64,000 bases of DNA, taken from the NCBI GenBank assembly GCA_030715195.1, contig JAUYVI010000005.1, positions 644,161 through 708,160 on the forward strand, given 5' to 3'. Under the pieces are notes generated by a model. The model was given only the letters and a program-made list of their open reading frames with translations, did no database searches and had not been told where the DNA came from. The position numbers and the translations under genes were made by a program. Position 1 is the first letter of the stretch. Each line of letters opens with the position of its first letter. The DNA is from Dongia sedimenti. GTDB lineage: Bacteria; Pseudomonadota; Alphaproteobacteria; Dongiales; Dongiaceae. This document shows positions 1 to 8,251 of the stretch, piece after piece.

Positions 1-1221
1 CGGCTCCTTGCCGACCGCGATCGAGCTGACGGCGCCGCTTTTCGTGTCGAACCGATAGACCACATTGTCGAACCGGCCCGAGAGCCAGAGATAGCGGCCG
101 TCCGGCGAGACATTGCCCATGTCCGGGCTGCCACCGCCGGGAATCGGCCAGTTCGCCACCACCCGGCGGGTCGCGAAGTCGATCACCGAGACGCTGCCCA
201 TCCCGTGCTTTCTGCCCTCGACCCGGTGCGAACCGCGGTTGGCGACGTAGAGCTTGCTGCCGTCGCGTGAGGGGTAGAGGCCGTGGGCGCCGCGCCCGGT
301 CGGGATGAAGCCGATCTCGACAAAACTGTCGCCGTCGACCAGATAGACGCCGTCGGCCAGCATGTCGGCGACATAGAAGACCCTTCCGTCGGGCGAGATG
401 CGAATATCCTGCGGCATGCCGTTGGCGGCGCAGACGGGGAAGCCGGTCTCGGCGTCGGTGAACGACGCGGGGGTGAAGCCGGCATTGCTTTCCTTCTGCG
501 CATTCTCCTTGGACAGGGTCAGGTAGCCGACCACCTCGCGCTTCACCAGGTCGATCTTGGCGATGCCGCCTGCATATTCGCAGGTGAACAGCGCATAGCG
601 CCCGTCGATCGAGAAGTCCGCATGGTTGATCCCGGCGCAGCCCGGCGTCGGCAGGGACCATTGCAGCGCCATGGTGTGGGGATCGCGGAAGTCGAGGCGC
701 TGGCTTTCCTCCGCGACCACGATCGCCGACTTGCCGTCCGGCGTGAAATACATGTTGTAGGGATCATCGACCGGAATGCTGCGGCCCGGCTTCGCAGTCT
801 TCGGATTGATCGGGGTCACGCTGCCGTTCACCCGGTTCTCCGCGTTGTTCACGACCCAGAGCGTCTTCAGGTCCCAGGACGGGACGACATGCTGCGGATT
901 GACTCCAGTCCGGAACCGTCCGACCACCTTCATGAGCGCGGGATCGATCACGGTGACGTCGCCGGAAATGCGGTCGGGCACGTAGACGCGGTAGAGCGCG
1001 CCCTGAACCGCCGGGCTGAAGCGGTTGGCGCCCATCTCGCTGTAGAGGTTCTCCGGATCGACCACCGGCGGCATGCCGGCCACTGTCGAGACCGCGCGCG
1101 GTTCGTGGTTGGGAATAGCGGCATCGGTTTCGGCGGAGGCGCCGGACAACCACTTACAGGAAGCCAACGCCAACGCCGCGCTCAAGGCCGCCAGCCATCG
1201 GGAAGGAAAGCGGATATTCAA
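1..1221 (-). CDS. YVTN-type beta-propeller lipoprotein, 3' end outside the window
   Basis: The frame is open from a TTG at 1221 through the window edge, giving 407 visible codons. An in-frame TGA a few codons upstream means the start must be TTG or later. The N-terminus reads as a lipoprotein signal with lipobox LASC near residue 20. The body repeats beta-propeller blade motifs of the type ISPDGRVFYVAD, SPDGRYLWLSG and VIDPALMKVVGRF, which mark the YVTN/Lactonase_2-like fold. Such periplasmic propellers bind partners or small ligands, and catalysis cannot be inferred here. It faces the same way as the DUF4142 and DUF3309 genes upstream. Fold confident; function and C-terminus unknown. Confidence 0.82.
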   Translation of the reverse strand, partial: MNIRFPSRWLAALSAALALASCKWLSGASAETDAAIPNHEPRAVSTVAGMPPVVDPENLYSEMGANRFSPAVQGALYRVYVPDRISGDVTVIDPALMKVVGRFRTGVNPQHVVPSWDLKTLWVVNNAENRVNGSVTPINPKTAKPGRSIPVDDPYNMYFTPDGKSAIVVAEESQRLDFRDPHTMALQWSLPTPGCAGINHADFSIDGRYALFTCEYAGGIAKIDLVKREVVGYLTLSKENAQKESNAGFTPASFTDAETGFPVCAANGMPQDIRISPDGRVFYVADMLADGVYLVDGDSFVEIGFIPTGRGAHGLYPSRDGSKLYVANRGSHRVEGRKHGMGSVSVIDFATRRVVANWPIPGGGSPDMGNVSPDGRYLWLSGRFDNVVYRFDTKSGAVSSIAVGKEP

Positions 1222-1349
1222 GGCTCGCTCATGTCACAGCAGCATTCACTGCCGCAGGTAACATGGCGCGAAGTCGCGGGACAACGAGTTTACGGTAACA
1301 GTTTGAAACGGCCCCCAAAGATCCGCAAAGGGCGTTACCGGAACGTGAA

Positions 1350-1380
1350 CGGCCCGGGCGCCGTCCGGGCAACCGGGCCG
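1350..1380. other. Inverted repeat between the DUF4142 and YVTN genes
   Basis: CGGCCCGG (1350-1357) pairs perfectly with CCGGGCCG (1373-1380) across a 15-nt loop, just past the DUF4142 stop codon. No clear U-tract follows on the minus strand. It may be a transcript-end or processing hairpin rather than a full intrinsic terminator. Confidence 0.35.
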
Positions 1381-1399
1381 CGTCTACGCCAAAGCCAGC

Positions 1400-2179
1400 C
1401 TAGTAGATGTCGTTCTGCAGCCGGACCGCCTCGTCGCGCCGGTTGCGGAGATCGACCGCATTCGCACCCGCGGTCGAGCGCAAGGTCACATCGGTCGCGA
1501 CGGCGCCTTGGTTCGCATAGAGCGCCGCGGCGGCGTCGTGGTCGGCGATGACCTGGGCCAGATAATAGCGATCGAAATCCCAGCCGTTCAGGCGCGACAG
1601 CCGGTCCACCGCCTGGCTGCCGGCCGGACTGGGCGTCCAGGCGAGCGACACGTTGCGGCGGAGCGCGATGCCGTCGAGATTGTCGGACAGGCGCCGATGG
1701 GTGTTGATGGTGTCCATCGCGAAGTCGCGCACGGCCGGCGATTGCGCCCGCTGGTAGGCGAGGCGAGAGAGCGCGATCTCGGTCGCGTTGAACTGCGACG
1801 CGCGAGCCATGAAGTCCACGTCGCTGCCGACGATCGTCGTGCTGACGGGAACCTGGTTGGCTGGCACCAGCACCGTCGAGCCGACGGTGTTCACTCCCAA
1901 CGTGTTGGTCGGACTGACCGTGTTGGCCGGAACCAGCACCGTCGTGGTGGTCGCCGTCTGTGCCGGCATCAGCACCGTGGTGGTGCCCACCGGCGCCAAG
2001 GTCGGGCTGACCGCCGGGGCGTTGTTCGACGCATACGTCTTGCCGGTCGACGTCTTGGTGTTTCCGTAAGCGTCTTTGCTGTGCGGGTACGTGCTCGGAC
2101 TGCCGCAACCGGCAACCGTAACGGCGGCGGCGGCAAGCGCCGCGGTCGCCAGGAGCGCTGCGCGCTTGGTCCTGGTCAT
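1400..2179 (-). CDS. DUF4142 family lipoprotein
   Basis: 259 aa with a lipoprotein signal (VAGC, Cys25). Residues about 35-120 are a Thr/Val/Pro-rich low-complexity stalk with repeated VLVPAN units. The C-terminal half is a DUF4142 helical domain, recognisable from the FMARASQFNATEIALSRLA region and the later AVRDFAMDTINTHRRL segment. DUF4142 proteins are periplasmic ferritin-like helical bundles of unknown biochemistry, often induced by the general stress response. The gene lies 47 nt downstream of the DUF3309 gene on the same strand, and the two probably share the stress-type promoter near 2435-2459. The long repetitive stalk is unusual for the family. Confidence 0.85.
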   Translation of the reverse strand: MTRTKRAALLATAALAAAAVTVAGCGSPSTYPHSKDAYGNTKTSTGKTYASNNAPAVSPTLAPVGTTTVLMPAQTATTTTVLVPANTVSPTNTLGVNTVGSTVLVPANQVPVSTTIVGSDVDFMARASQFNATEIALSRLAYQRAQSPAVRDFAMDTINTHRRLSDNLDGIALRRNVSLAWTPSPAGSQAVDRLSRLNGWDFDRYYLAQVIADHDAAAALYANQGAVATDVTLRSTAGANAVDLRNRRDEAVRLQNDIY

Positions 2180-2226
2180 AGCGAACCTCTCAAGCTTTCA
2201 AAAAGGGGCCGAGCCTGGGCTCGGCG

Positions 2227-2382
2227 TTAAATCCGTCCGGTCGCCAACAGGATGACGATCACGATGAGGACCAGTCCCAGACCGCCGCTCGGGTAGTAGC
2301 CCCAGCCACGGCTGTACGGCCAGGCGGGAATGGCGCCGAGCAGCAGAAGAATGAGGACGATGAGCAGAATGGTGCCGAGCAT
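2227..2382 (-). CDS. DUF3309 small membrane protein
   Basis: 51-aa peptide beginning MLGTILLIVLILLLLGAIP, with a central PYSRGWGYYPSGG loop and a second hydrophobic helix ending in GRI. This is the characteristic two-helix DUF3309 pattern. The ATG at 2382 is chosen because GGAGG lies 5 nt upstream; a longer reading to 2439 would add residues foreign to the family. DUF3309 genes are common in alphaproteobacteria and are frequently stress-inducible, but their role is unknown. It leads the minus-strand unit with the DUF4142 gene. Confidence 0.88.
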   Translation of the reverse strand: MLGTILLIVLILLLLGAIPAWPYSRGWGYYPSGGLGLVLIVIVILLATGRI

Positions 2383-2434
2383 GATGCCTCCACGGGTTAT
2401 CCAACTCCCGGTCTCCGATCCGGGCTGGAGAACC

Positions 2435-2459
2435 AACATTGGAGCCTTGACAGGGTTCC
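2435..2459 (-). promoter_or_regulatory. EcfG-like (general stress response) promoter candidate
   Basis: On the minus strand GGAAC (2459-2455) and TGTT (2438-2435) are separated by exactly 16 nt. This matches the alphaproteobacterial EcfG consensus GGAAC-N16/17-CGTT except for one base in the -10 element. It would start transcription near 2428, about 45 nt before the DUF3309 ATG. Both downstream genes are typical stress-response families, which supports the call. Confidence 0.55.
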
Positions 2460-2553
2460 CTCATCCCGTGCTGGGGAATGGCTGCCGGACGCCGGCGCCA
2501 TTGTCTGATCGGCCGGCCCTGCTCTACACTGCCGCCCTTCCGGAGATTCACAC

Positions 2554-3192
2554 ATGCACGACCACGATCACCCCCATCACGATCATTCGCACGACGACGG
2601 CGCGGCGCTGCCGGAGATCGCGCTCCGCGTGAAGGCGCTGGAATCGATCCTGGTCGAGAAGGGCTACATCGATCCCGCTGCGATCGATGTGATCGTCGAG
2701 ACCTATGAGACCAAGGTCGGGCCGCGGAACGGCGCGCGCGTGGTCGCCAAGGCCTGGTGCGACCCCGCCTATCTTGCGCGCCTGCGCCAAGATGCGACGG
2801 CGGCGATCGCCGAGCTCGGTTTCACCGGGCGCCAGGGCGAGCACATGCGGATTGTCGAGAACACCCAGCAACGGCATAACCTCGTCGTCTGCACCTTGTG
2901 CTCCTGCTATCCGTGGTCGGTGCTCGGCCTGCCGCCGGTCTGGTACAAGGCCGCGCCCTATCGCGCCAAGGCGGTGATCGATCCTAGGGGCGTGCTGGCC
3001 GATTTCGGCGTCGCCTTGCCGAAGGAAACCGAGATCCGGGTCTGGGATTCGACCGCGGAGCTGCGCTATCTGGTCCTGCCGCTGCGGCCCGCCGGCACCG
3101 AGGGCTGGAGCGAGGATCGCCTGGCCGATCTGGTGACGCGGGATTCCATGATCGGCACCGGTCTCGCGCTTCAGCCGGGAGCGGCGGCATGA
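2554..3192 (+). CDS. nthA: Nitrile hydratase alpha subunit, cobalt type
   Basis: 212 aa. Nitrile hydratase (EC 4.2.1.84) hydrates nitriles to amides in the cytoplasm as an alpha-beta pair. The metal claw CTLCSC is at residues 113-118; Thr at the second position marks the Co(III) class, whereas Fe enzymes have Ser. In this family the second and third cysteines become sulfinic and sulfenic acid. Residues 2-12 are His/Asp-rich ([13 protein letters not shown]), possibly a metal-holding tail. CGGAG precedes the ATG. The stop overlaps the beta-subunit start (ATGA). ScnC of thiocyanate hydrolase has a similar claw, but the full-length beta subunit downstream favours nitrile hydratase. Confidence 0.95.
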   Translation: MHDHDHPHHDHSHDDGAALPEIALRVKALESILVEKGYIDPAAIDVIVETYETKVGPRNGARVVAKAWCDPAYLARLRQDATAAIAELGFTGRQGEHMRIVENTQQRHNLVVCTLCSCYPWSVLGLPPVWYKAAPYRAKAVIDPRGVLADFGVALPKETEIRVWDSTAELRYLVLPLRPAGTEGWSEDRLADLVTRDSMIGTGLALQPGAAA

Positions 3193-3848
3193 ACGGCGCG
3201 CAGGATCTCGGCGGCATGATGGGCTTCGGCCCGGTCCTGCCGGAGAAGAACGAGCCGATCTTCCATGCCGAATGGGAGAAGCGCGCGCTGGGGGTGACGC
3301 TCTGCTGCGGGGCGCTGGGCGAATGGAACATCGACACCAGCCGCCATGCGCGCGAGACCCTGCATCCCGCCGACTATCTCTCTTCCAGCTATTACGAGAT
3401 CTGGACCAAGGGGCTGTTGAAGCTCTTGGCGGCGCGCGGCCTGGTCAGCCGCGAGGAGATCGCGGCCGGTCGCAGCCTCTCGGCGCCGAAAGCGACGCGA
3501 CCCGCGCTGAAAGCCGCCGACGTCCCGGCGCGTCTCGCCAGCGGCGGACCCTGCGACCGGCCGCTCGATCGCGCGCCGCGCTGCGCCGTCGGCGACCAGG
3601 TGCGGACCCGCAACATGAATCCGACCGGCCACACGCGGCTGCCGCGTTATGCCCGCGGCAAGCGCGGCGTGATCGAGGCGCGCCAGGGCAGCTTCGTCTT
3701 TCCCGACACCAATGCGCATGGCAAGGGCGAGGACCCGCAATGGATCTACTCCGTGGTGTTCAAAGGCCAGGAGCTCTGGGGCGCTGAATCCGATCCGGGC
3801 TTGAGCGTGGCGATCGACTGCTGGGAACCCTATCTTGAGCCGGCCTGA
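3189..3848 (+). CDS. nthB: Nitrile hydratase beta subunit
   Basis: 219 aa. It starts with [16 protein letters not shown], the conserved beta-subunit opening. The C-terminal SH3-like barrel carries the [23 protein letters not shown] segment and ends in the usual WEPYLEPA. Length matches bacterial beta subunits, so this is not the split ScnA/ScnB arrangement of thiocyanate hydrolase. Its four-base ATGA overlap with the alpha gene suggests translational coupling and balanced subunit synthesis. The 3' end overlaps the activator start at 3835. Confidence 0.95.
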   Translation: MNGAQDLGGMMGFGPVLPEKNEPIFHAEWEKRALGVTLCCGALGEWNIDTSRHARETLHPADYLSSSYYEIWTKGLLKLLAARGLVSREEIAAGRSLSAPKATRPALKAADVPARLASGGPCDRPLDRAPRCAVGDQVRTRNMNPTGHTRLPRYARGKRGVIEARQGSFVFPDTNAHGKGEDPQWIYSVVFKGQELWGAESDPGLSVAIDCWEPYLEPA

Positions 3849-4212
3849 ACTGCTGGCAGCGCTGCCGGAGCTTCCGCGCGATGCGGAGGGGCCGGTGTTC
3901 CGCGAGCCCTGGGAAGCGCAAGCCTTCGCCATGGCCGTGGCGTTGCACGAGCGCGGCGCCTTCACCTGGACCGAATGGGCGGCGGCGCTGGCCGTCGAGA
4001 TCAAGGCGGCGCAGGCAGAAGGCGATCCGGACACCGGCGAGACCTATTATCGCCATTGGCTTGCAGCGTTGGAGAAGCTGGTCGCGGCGAAGGCGCTCGC
4101 CAGCGATGCCGAACTCCAGCGGCGTCGCGACCAGTGGGATCGCGCCGCCCGGACGACCCCGCATGGCCAGCCGATCGAGCTTGGCAACGATCCGTCCCAT
4201 CCCGGAAGGTAA
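3835..4212 (+). CDS. Nitrile hydratase accessory (activator/cobalt-insertion) protein
   Basis: 125 aa from a TTG that overlaps the end of the beta gene by 14 nt. The segment FREPWEAQAFAMAVALHERGAFTW resembles the N-terminal part of beta subunits and is diagnostic for P14K/NhlE-like activators. These exchange subunits with apo-enzyme to deliver oxidised, cobalt-loaded alpha. The C-terminus (HWLAALEKLVAAKALASDAEL) fits the family. The low-efficiency TTG and the overlap imply substoichiometric, coupled synthesis, as expected for a chaperone. Confidence 0.9.
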   Translation: MSRPELLAALPELPRDAEGPVFREPWEAQAFAMAVALHERGAFTWTEWAAALAVEIKAAQAEGDPDTGETYYRHWLAALEKLVAAKALASDAELQRRRDQWDRAARTTPHGQPIELGNDPSHPGR

Positions 4213-4219
4213 AGCGCTG

Positions 4220-4852
4220 ATGCCCACGATTCTCTGCTATGGCGATTCCAACACGTTCGGCACGGCGCCGATGGCGCATCTGGACGACGATCGGCGCTTC
4301 GGCTTTGGCGAGCGCTGGGTCGAAGTCATGCGCCAAGCTTTGGGTGCCGATTGGTGGGTGGTGGAAGAGGGGCTGCCGGGGCGCACCACGGTGCTCGACG
4401 ATCCGATCGAGGGCATTTACAAGAACGGCCTCACCTATCTGACGCCCTGCCTCGAGAGTCACCGGCCGCTCGATATCGTGACCATCGCGCTCGGCACCAA
4501 CGATCTGAAGGCGCGGTTCCACATGCCGCCCGGCGACATCGCCGCCGGCGCCGGCATTCTCGTGGAAACGGTCGCAAAGGCGCTGGCGGCCTTCGGGCAA
4601 AGCGCCAAGGTGCTGCTGATCGCGCCGCCGCCGATCCTGGAAGTCGGCTGCCTCGCCGACATGTTCGCCGGCGGCGCCGTGAAGTCGCGGGCCTTCGCCA
4701 CCCAATACGAGGCAGTGGCCGCGCGGCTCGGCGCCGGCTTCCTCGATGCGGGCTCGGTGATCGCCAGCAGCAAGGTCGACGGCATCCATTTCGACCTGCC
4801 CGAGCATCAGAAGCTCGGCCAGGCGGTCGCGGCGGCGGTCAGGCGGCTTTAG
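4220..4852 (+). CDS. SGNH/GDSL hydrolase (arylesterase or acyltransferase type)
   Basis: 210 aa. All four SGNH blocks are present: GDSN with catalytic Ser10, the Gly of GLPGRTT, GTND with Asn94, and DGIHFD giving Asp187 and His190. The pattern (CYGDSNTFGT, EEGLPGRTT, LGTNDLKARF) resembles the small octameric arylesterase/acyltransferase group typified by the Mycobacterium smegmatis acyltransferase. There is no signal peptide, so it is cytoplasmic. It begins 7 nt after the nitrile hydratase activator and is likely co-transcribed. No amidase is present, so its metabolic link to nitrile hydration is open. Its end overlaps the convergent ppsA by 14 bp. Confidence 0.9.
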   Translation: MPTILCYGDSNTFGTAPMAHLDDDRRFGFGERWVEVMRQALGADWWVVEEGLPGRTTVLDDPIEGIYKNGLTYLTPCLESHRPLDIVTIALGTNDLKARFHMPPGDIAAGAGILVETVAKALAAFGQSAKVLLIAPPPILEVGCLADMFAGGAVKSRAFATQYEAVAARLGAGFLDAGSVIASSKVDGIHFDLPEHQKLGQAVAAAVRRL

Positions 4853-7256
4853 CCCCGACCTTCTTCTCCGCCGCGGCCACGACCTGCATGGTCTTCAGCA
4901 GGCTCGACGGGTTGACGCTGATCGAATCGATGCCCTGCTCGGCCAGGAAAGCGGCGACCTCCGGATAGTTGGCTGGCGCCTCGCCGCAGATCCCGACATG
5001 GCGGTGATTGCGATGAGCGCCCTGGATCGCCAGGCGGAACATCTCCTGCATCCCGGGATCGCGCTCGTCGAAGTCGAAGGCGACGATCTCGGAATCTCGA
5101 TCGACGCCGAGCGTCAGCTGGGTGAGGTCGTTGGAGCCGATCGAGAATCCGTCGAACAGCTTGGCGAAGGCATCGATCTGGATGACGTTGTTCGGGATCT
5201 CGCACATCACGTAGATCTCGAGCCCGCCGTCGCCACGCTTCAAGCCATACCGCGCCATGGCATCGATGACACGCTTCGCCTCCTCGACGCGGCGGCAGAA
5301 CGGGATCATCAGCTTCAAGTTGGTGAGGCCCATCTCCTCCCGCACCCGCTTCATCGCCGCGCATTCCAGCGCGAAGCCGGCGGCATAGGCCGGATGGTCA
5401 TAGCGCGAGGCGCCGCGGAAGCCGATCATCGGGTTCGACTCCTTGACCTCGAAGGCGCCGCCGCCTTTGAGACTCGCATACTCGTTGGTCTTGAAGTCCG
5501 ACATGCGGACGATCACCGGCCGCGGATAGAAAGCGGCGCAAATCGTGCCGACGCCCTCGGCGAGACGCTCGACGAAGAAATCCGCGGGCTTCTTGTAGGC
5601 CTTGGTCAGCGCCTTGATCTCCGCGCGCTCCTTCGCCGACTTGACCAGCGCAGGCTTGAGCAGCGCCATCGGATGCACGCCGATATGCTCGTTGATGATG
5701 AATTCCAGCCGCGCCAGGCCGACGCCGGCATTGGGCAGCATGGCGGTGGTGAAGGCGAGCTCCGGATTGCCGAGATTGGTCATGATCTCGGTGCGGGTCT
5801 GCGGCACGGAGGCCGCCGAGACGCGATGCACCTCGAACGCGATCTTGCCTTCATAGACATGGCCGATATCGCCTTCGGCGCAGCAGATGGTGACCGTCTG
5901 GCCGGTCTTCAGCTTCTTCGTGCCGCTTCCGGTGCCGACCACCGCCGGCACGCCGAGCTCGCGGGCGATGATCGCCGCATGGCAGGTGCGTCCGCCATGG
6001 TCGGTGACGATTGCGGCGGCCGTCTTCATCACCGGCTCCCAGTCCGGCGCCGTGGTCTCGGCGACCAGCACCTCGCCCGGCTTGAAGGCGGCGAAGTCCT
6101 TCATGCCGCGCACCACGCGCACCTTGCCGGTCGCGATCCGCTCGCCCACGGCGCGGCCGAGGATCAGCGACTTGCCGCTGCCCTTGAGCATGAAGGTTTC
6201 GAACACGTCGGCGGCCTTGCGCGAGGCGACGGTCTCGGGACGGGCTTGCACGATGTAGAGCTTGCCGTCGTCGCTGTCCTTGGCCCATTCGATGTCCATC
6301 GGCATCGGATGGCCGGCATTCTTGGAGTAGTGATCTTCGATCGCGATCGCACTGCCGGCCAGGGTGAGCGCTTCCTTGTCGGTGATGCAGAAGACCGCGC
6401 GCTGCGCCTTCGGCGTGACGGTCTGCTTGGTGGTTCCGGCGCCGTGTCCCTTGGCATAGACGAGGCGCAGCTCTTTGCTGCCGAGCGAACGGCGCAGCAC
6501 CGCGCGCTTGCCGGCCTTGTAGGTCGGCTTATGGACGTAGAACTCGTCGGTATCCACCTTGCCCTGGACGATGTTCTCGCCGAGCCCGTAGGAGCCGGTG
6601 ATGAAGACCACGTCGCGGAAGCCGGATTCGGTGTCGAGGGTGAAGATGACGCCGCTCGACGCGCGGTCGGAACGCACCATCTTCATGACGCCGACCGAGA
6701 GCGCCACCTTGAAATGGTCGAAACCCTTGTCGAGGCGATAGGCGATGGCCCGGTCGGTGAAGATGGAGGCGAAGCAGCGTCGGCAGGCCTCGACCACGTC
6801 CTTCTCGCCGCGCACATGCAGGAAGCTGTCATGCTGGCCGGCGAAGCTTGCATCGGGCAGATCCTCCGCCGTCGCCGAGGAGCGCACCGCCACCGCGACA
6901 TTCTTGCCGTATTCCTTCTCGAGCTTGCGATAAGCCTCCGCGATCTGGCCGCGCAACACTTCGCCACCGGTTGCGGCGTAGACGATCGCGCGCGCGGCCT
7001 TGGCGCGCTTCGCCAGCAGCCTTATGTCGGCGTGGCCGAATCCGTCCAGCAACGTGTGCAGGCGCTCGGCTGCGCCGGCGTCCTTGAGCGCCGTTCGATA
7101 GGCTTCGGCGGTCAGGGCAAAGCCGTTGGGCACGCGGATGCCCTGGCCGGCCAGGGCCGAGTAGAGTTCGCCCAGCGACGCGTTCTTGCCACCGACGCTC
7201 GGCACGTCGCCGATACCGATGTCCTTGAACCATTTGACCAGATCGGGCGTGGCCAT
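4839..7256 (-). CDS. ppsA: Phosphoenolpyruvate synthase
   Basis: 805 aa. It makes PEP from pyruvate and ATP (EC 2.7.9.2), allowing gluconeogenic growth. The N-terminal nucleotide-binding domain has SVGGKNASLGEL. The swivelling phosphohistidine domain has GGRTCHAAIIAREL with His426. The C-terminal TIM barrel carries GSNDLTQL and CGEAPANYPE with catalytic Cys757. Start ATG 7256 is preceded by AAGGAAG at good spacing; the frame extends 17 codons further without family-like sequence. Length is close to the roughly 790-aa E. coli enzyme. It stands alone, convergent to the esterase gene. Confidence 0.96.
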   Translation of the reverse strand: MATPDLVKWFKDIGIGDVPSVGGKNASLGELYSALAGQGIRVPNGFALTAEAYRTALKDAGAAERLHTLLDGFGHADIRLLAKRAKAARAIVYAATGGEVLRGQIAEAYRKLEKEYGKNVAVAVRSSATAEDLPDASFAGQHDSFLHVRGEKDVVEACRRCFASIFTDRAIAYRLDKGFDHFKVALSVGVMKMVRSDRASSGVIFTLDTESGFRDVVFITGSYGLGENIVQGKVDTDEFYVHKPTYKAGKRAVLRRSLGSKELRLVYAKGHGAGTTKQTVTPKAQRAVFCITDKEALTLAGSAIAIEDHYSKNAGHPMPMDIEWAKDSDDGKLYIVQARPETVASRKAADVFETFMLKGSGKSLILGRAVGERIATGKVRVVRGMKDFAAFKPGEVLVAETTAPDWEPVMKTAAAIVTDHGGRTCHAAIIARELGVPAVVGTGSGTKKLKTGQTVTICCAEGDIGHVYEGKIAFEVHRVSAASVPQTRTEIMTNLGNPELAFTTAMLPNAGVGLARLEFIINEHIGVHPMALLKPALVKSAKERAEIKALTKAYKKPADFFVERLAEGVGTICAAFYPRPVIVRMSDFKTNEYASLKGGGAFEVKESNPMIGFRGASRYDHPAYAAGFALECAAMKRVREEMGLTNLKLMIPFCRRVEEAKRVIDAMARYGLKRGDGGLEIYVMCEIPNNVIQIDAFAKLFDGFSIGSNDLTQLTLGVDRDSEIVAFDFDERDPGMQEMFRLAIQGAHRNHRHVGICGEAPANYPEVAAFLAEQGIDSISVNPSSLLKTMQVVAAAEKKVGAKAA

Positions 7257-7533
7257 ATGTTGCTTCCTTTTCGGAGGTGCGAGAATGCCCCGATAGAGTA
7301 GCCGCAAGAGCCTCAGCTGCGATTGACGTGGATCAATTGTGATTGCGCTCGATCGATTCTCCAGGCTGCGAGGCTAGTGCTGCCGGCGCCATGGTTGGAC
7401 GGGCGCTCGCTCTTAAGGCTCCTGTAAGAAAAATAGGGATAGTAGCCTCACTTGATTGCATGAGCTGGAGATCTCGCGCGATGCCGTCGGATGCGCGCCA
7501 CCTCCAATCAACAACAGCCAGGAGACTGTCAGG

Positions 7534-7914
7534 ATGAGTTATCTCGCTTCCAAACAAACGATGACCTTGGGTCGCGCCGCGCTCACGGCGTTTTGCATCA
7601 CGGTTGCAGGCGGAGCATTGGCCACCCTCCCGCTCGGCGCTCATGCCTTCGCCGACGGCGGTGAGCATGACGGCGGCGATCATGACGGTGGTGGCCATGA
7701 CGGCGGTCACGACAGTGACGGTCATGACGGCAGCGGCCGTGACAGCAGTGGCCATGGTACCGATAGCCACGACGGCGCGGATTCGTCGCACGATGCCGGG
7801 GACGATCATTCCGGTAACGATGACACGGCGGATGCGGCCGGCCCCGATGATCCGGTCGATCACGATGCCGGCGACGGCAATGCTCCCGTGACGCCGCCGC
7901 CCGCGACCAACTGA
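7534..7914 (+). CDS. Secreted His/Asp/Gly-rich low-complexity protein
   Basis: 126 aa. A signal peptide ends in ALATLPLGAHAFA (cleavage near residue 40). Residues 41-97 are dominated by xHDGG/DHDG units, and the end is Pro/Asp-rich. No enzyme domain is visible; the acidic and His-rich composition suggests metal or calcium binding, which is inference. Its signal region closely matches the protein at 11128 (GRxALTA, ALATxPLG, AFA), so the two are paralogous exports flanking the sigma/anti-sigma/subtilase operon. AGGAG precedes the ATG. The repeats are built from near-identical 12-15-nt DNA units. A strong terminator follows at 7933. Confidence 0.75.
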   Translation: MSYLASKQTMTLGRAALTAFCITVAGGALATLPLGAHAFADGGEHDGGDHDGGGHDGGHDSDGHDGSGRDSSGHGTDSHDGADSSHDAGDDHSGNDDTADAAGPDDPVDHDAGDGNAPVTPPPATN

Positions 7915-7932
7915 GGTCTTGGGCTGAGATCA

Positions 7933-7973
7933 GGAACGCCCGGCCGGACCGGTGCCGGTCGGGCGTTCTTCTT
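7933..7973 (+). terminator. Intrinsic terminator after the His/Asp-rich gene
   Basis: GAACGCCCG (7934-7942) pairs with CGGGCGTTC (7960-7968) and an internal GC-rich stem closes the loop. TTCTT follows immediately. It lies about 20 nt past the stop codon at 7914 and isolates this gene from the sigma-factor operon. Confidence 0.8.
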
Positions 7974-8224
7974 GCCGTCCTCCTGCGATCGCGGGTTGCC
8001 TCCGGCTGCATCGAAGCGTCGGGAGACCCGGGATTTTCCGCATATTCGCGTCATATTTGACCGACCCGGTCTGTGCCATGGGCCGATCGTTCCCGCTCTC
8101 TGAGAGGCTGGCGCGGGAACGAGCTGGCCCCTGGGGCCCTCAGAATTCGCCGAAGCGCACACGTGCCGGTCTTTACCCGCCGGTGCCAAAGCCGGACAAT
8201 CATCCTTCGGCCGCGCGAGGGCCG
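7974..8224. other. Intergenic region upstream of the ECF sigma gene
   Basis: About 250 bp between the terminator and the sigma-factor promoter candidate. Frames cross it, but none has family-like sequence or a convincing ribosome site. Apart from the promoter-like element at 8225-8249 I see no recognisable feature. Confidence 0.4.
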
Positions 8225-8249
8225 GGAATAAGGATTCATTCTGGTCGTT
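8225..8249 (+). promoter_or_regulatory. ECF-type promoter candidate, GGAAT-N16-CGTT
   Basis: GGAAT (8225-8229) and CGTT (8246-8249) are separated by 16 nt. The same two elements at the same spacing occur upstream of the paralogous secreted gene at 11040-11064. The -10 element sits 3 nt before the annotated sigma-factor ATG, so if it is used the transcript is leaderless or translation starts further downstream, for example at ATG 8312. Confidence 0.5.
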
Positions 8250-8251
8250 TG

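Noticed and set aside
1341..1365. GGAAC-N17-CGTC on the plus strand as an EcfG promoter
   Set aside because: The -10 element deviates and there is no plus-strand gene downstream; it lies between two minus-strand genes.
2554..4212. Thiocyanate hydrolase (scnABC) instead of nitrile hydratase
   Set aside because: The alpha claw is compatible with both, but the beta subunit is a single full-length protein rather than split ScnA/ScnB, and a nitrile hydratase activator follows.
4998..7301. A 767-codon plus-strand frame opposite ppsA
   Set aside because: PEP synthase on the minus strand has all catalytic motifs; the plus-strand product has none.
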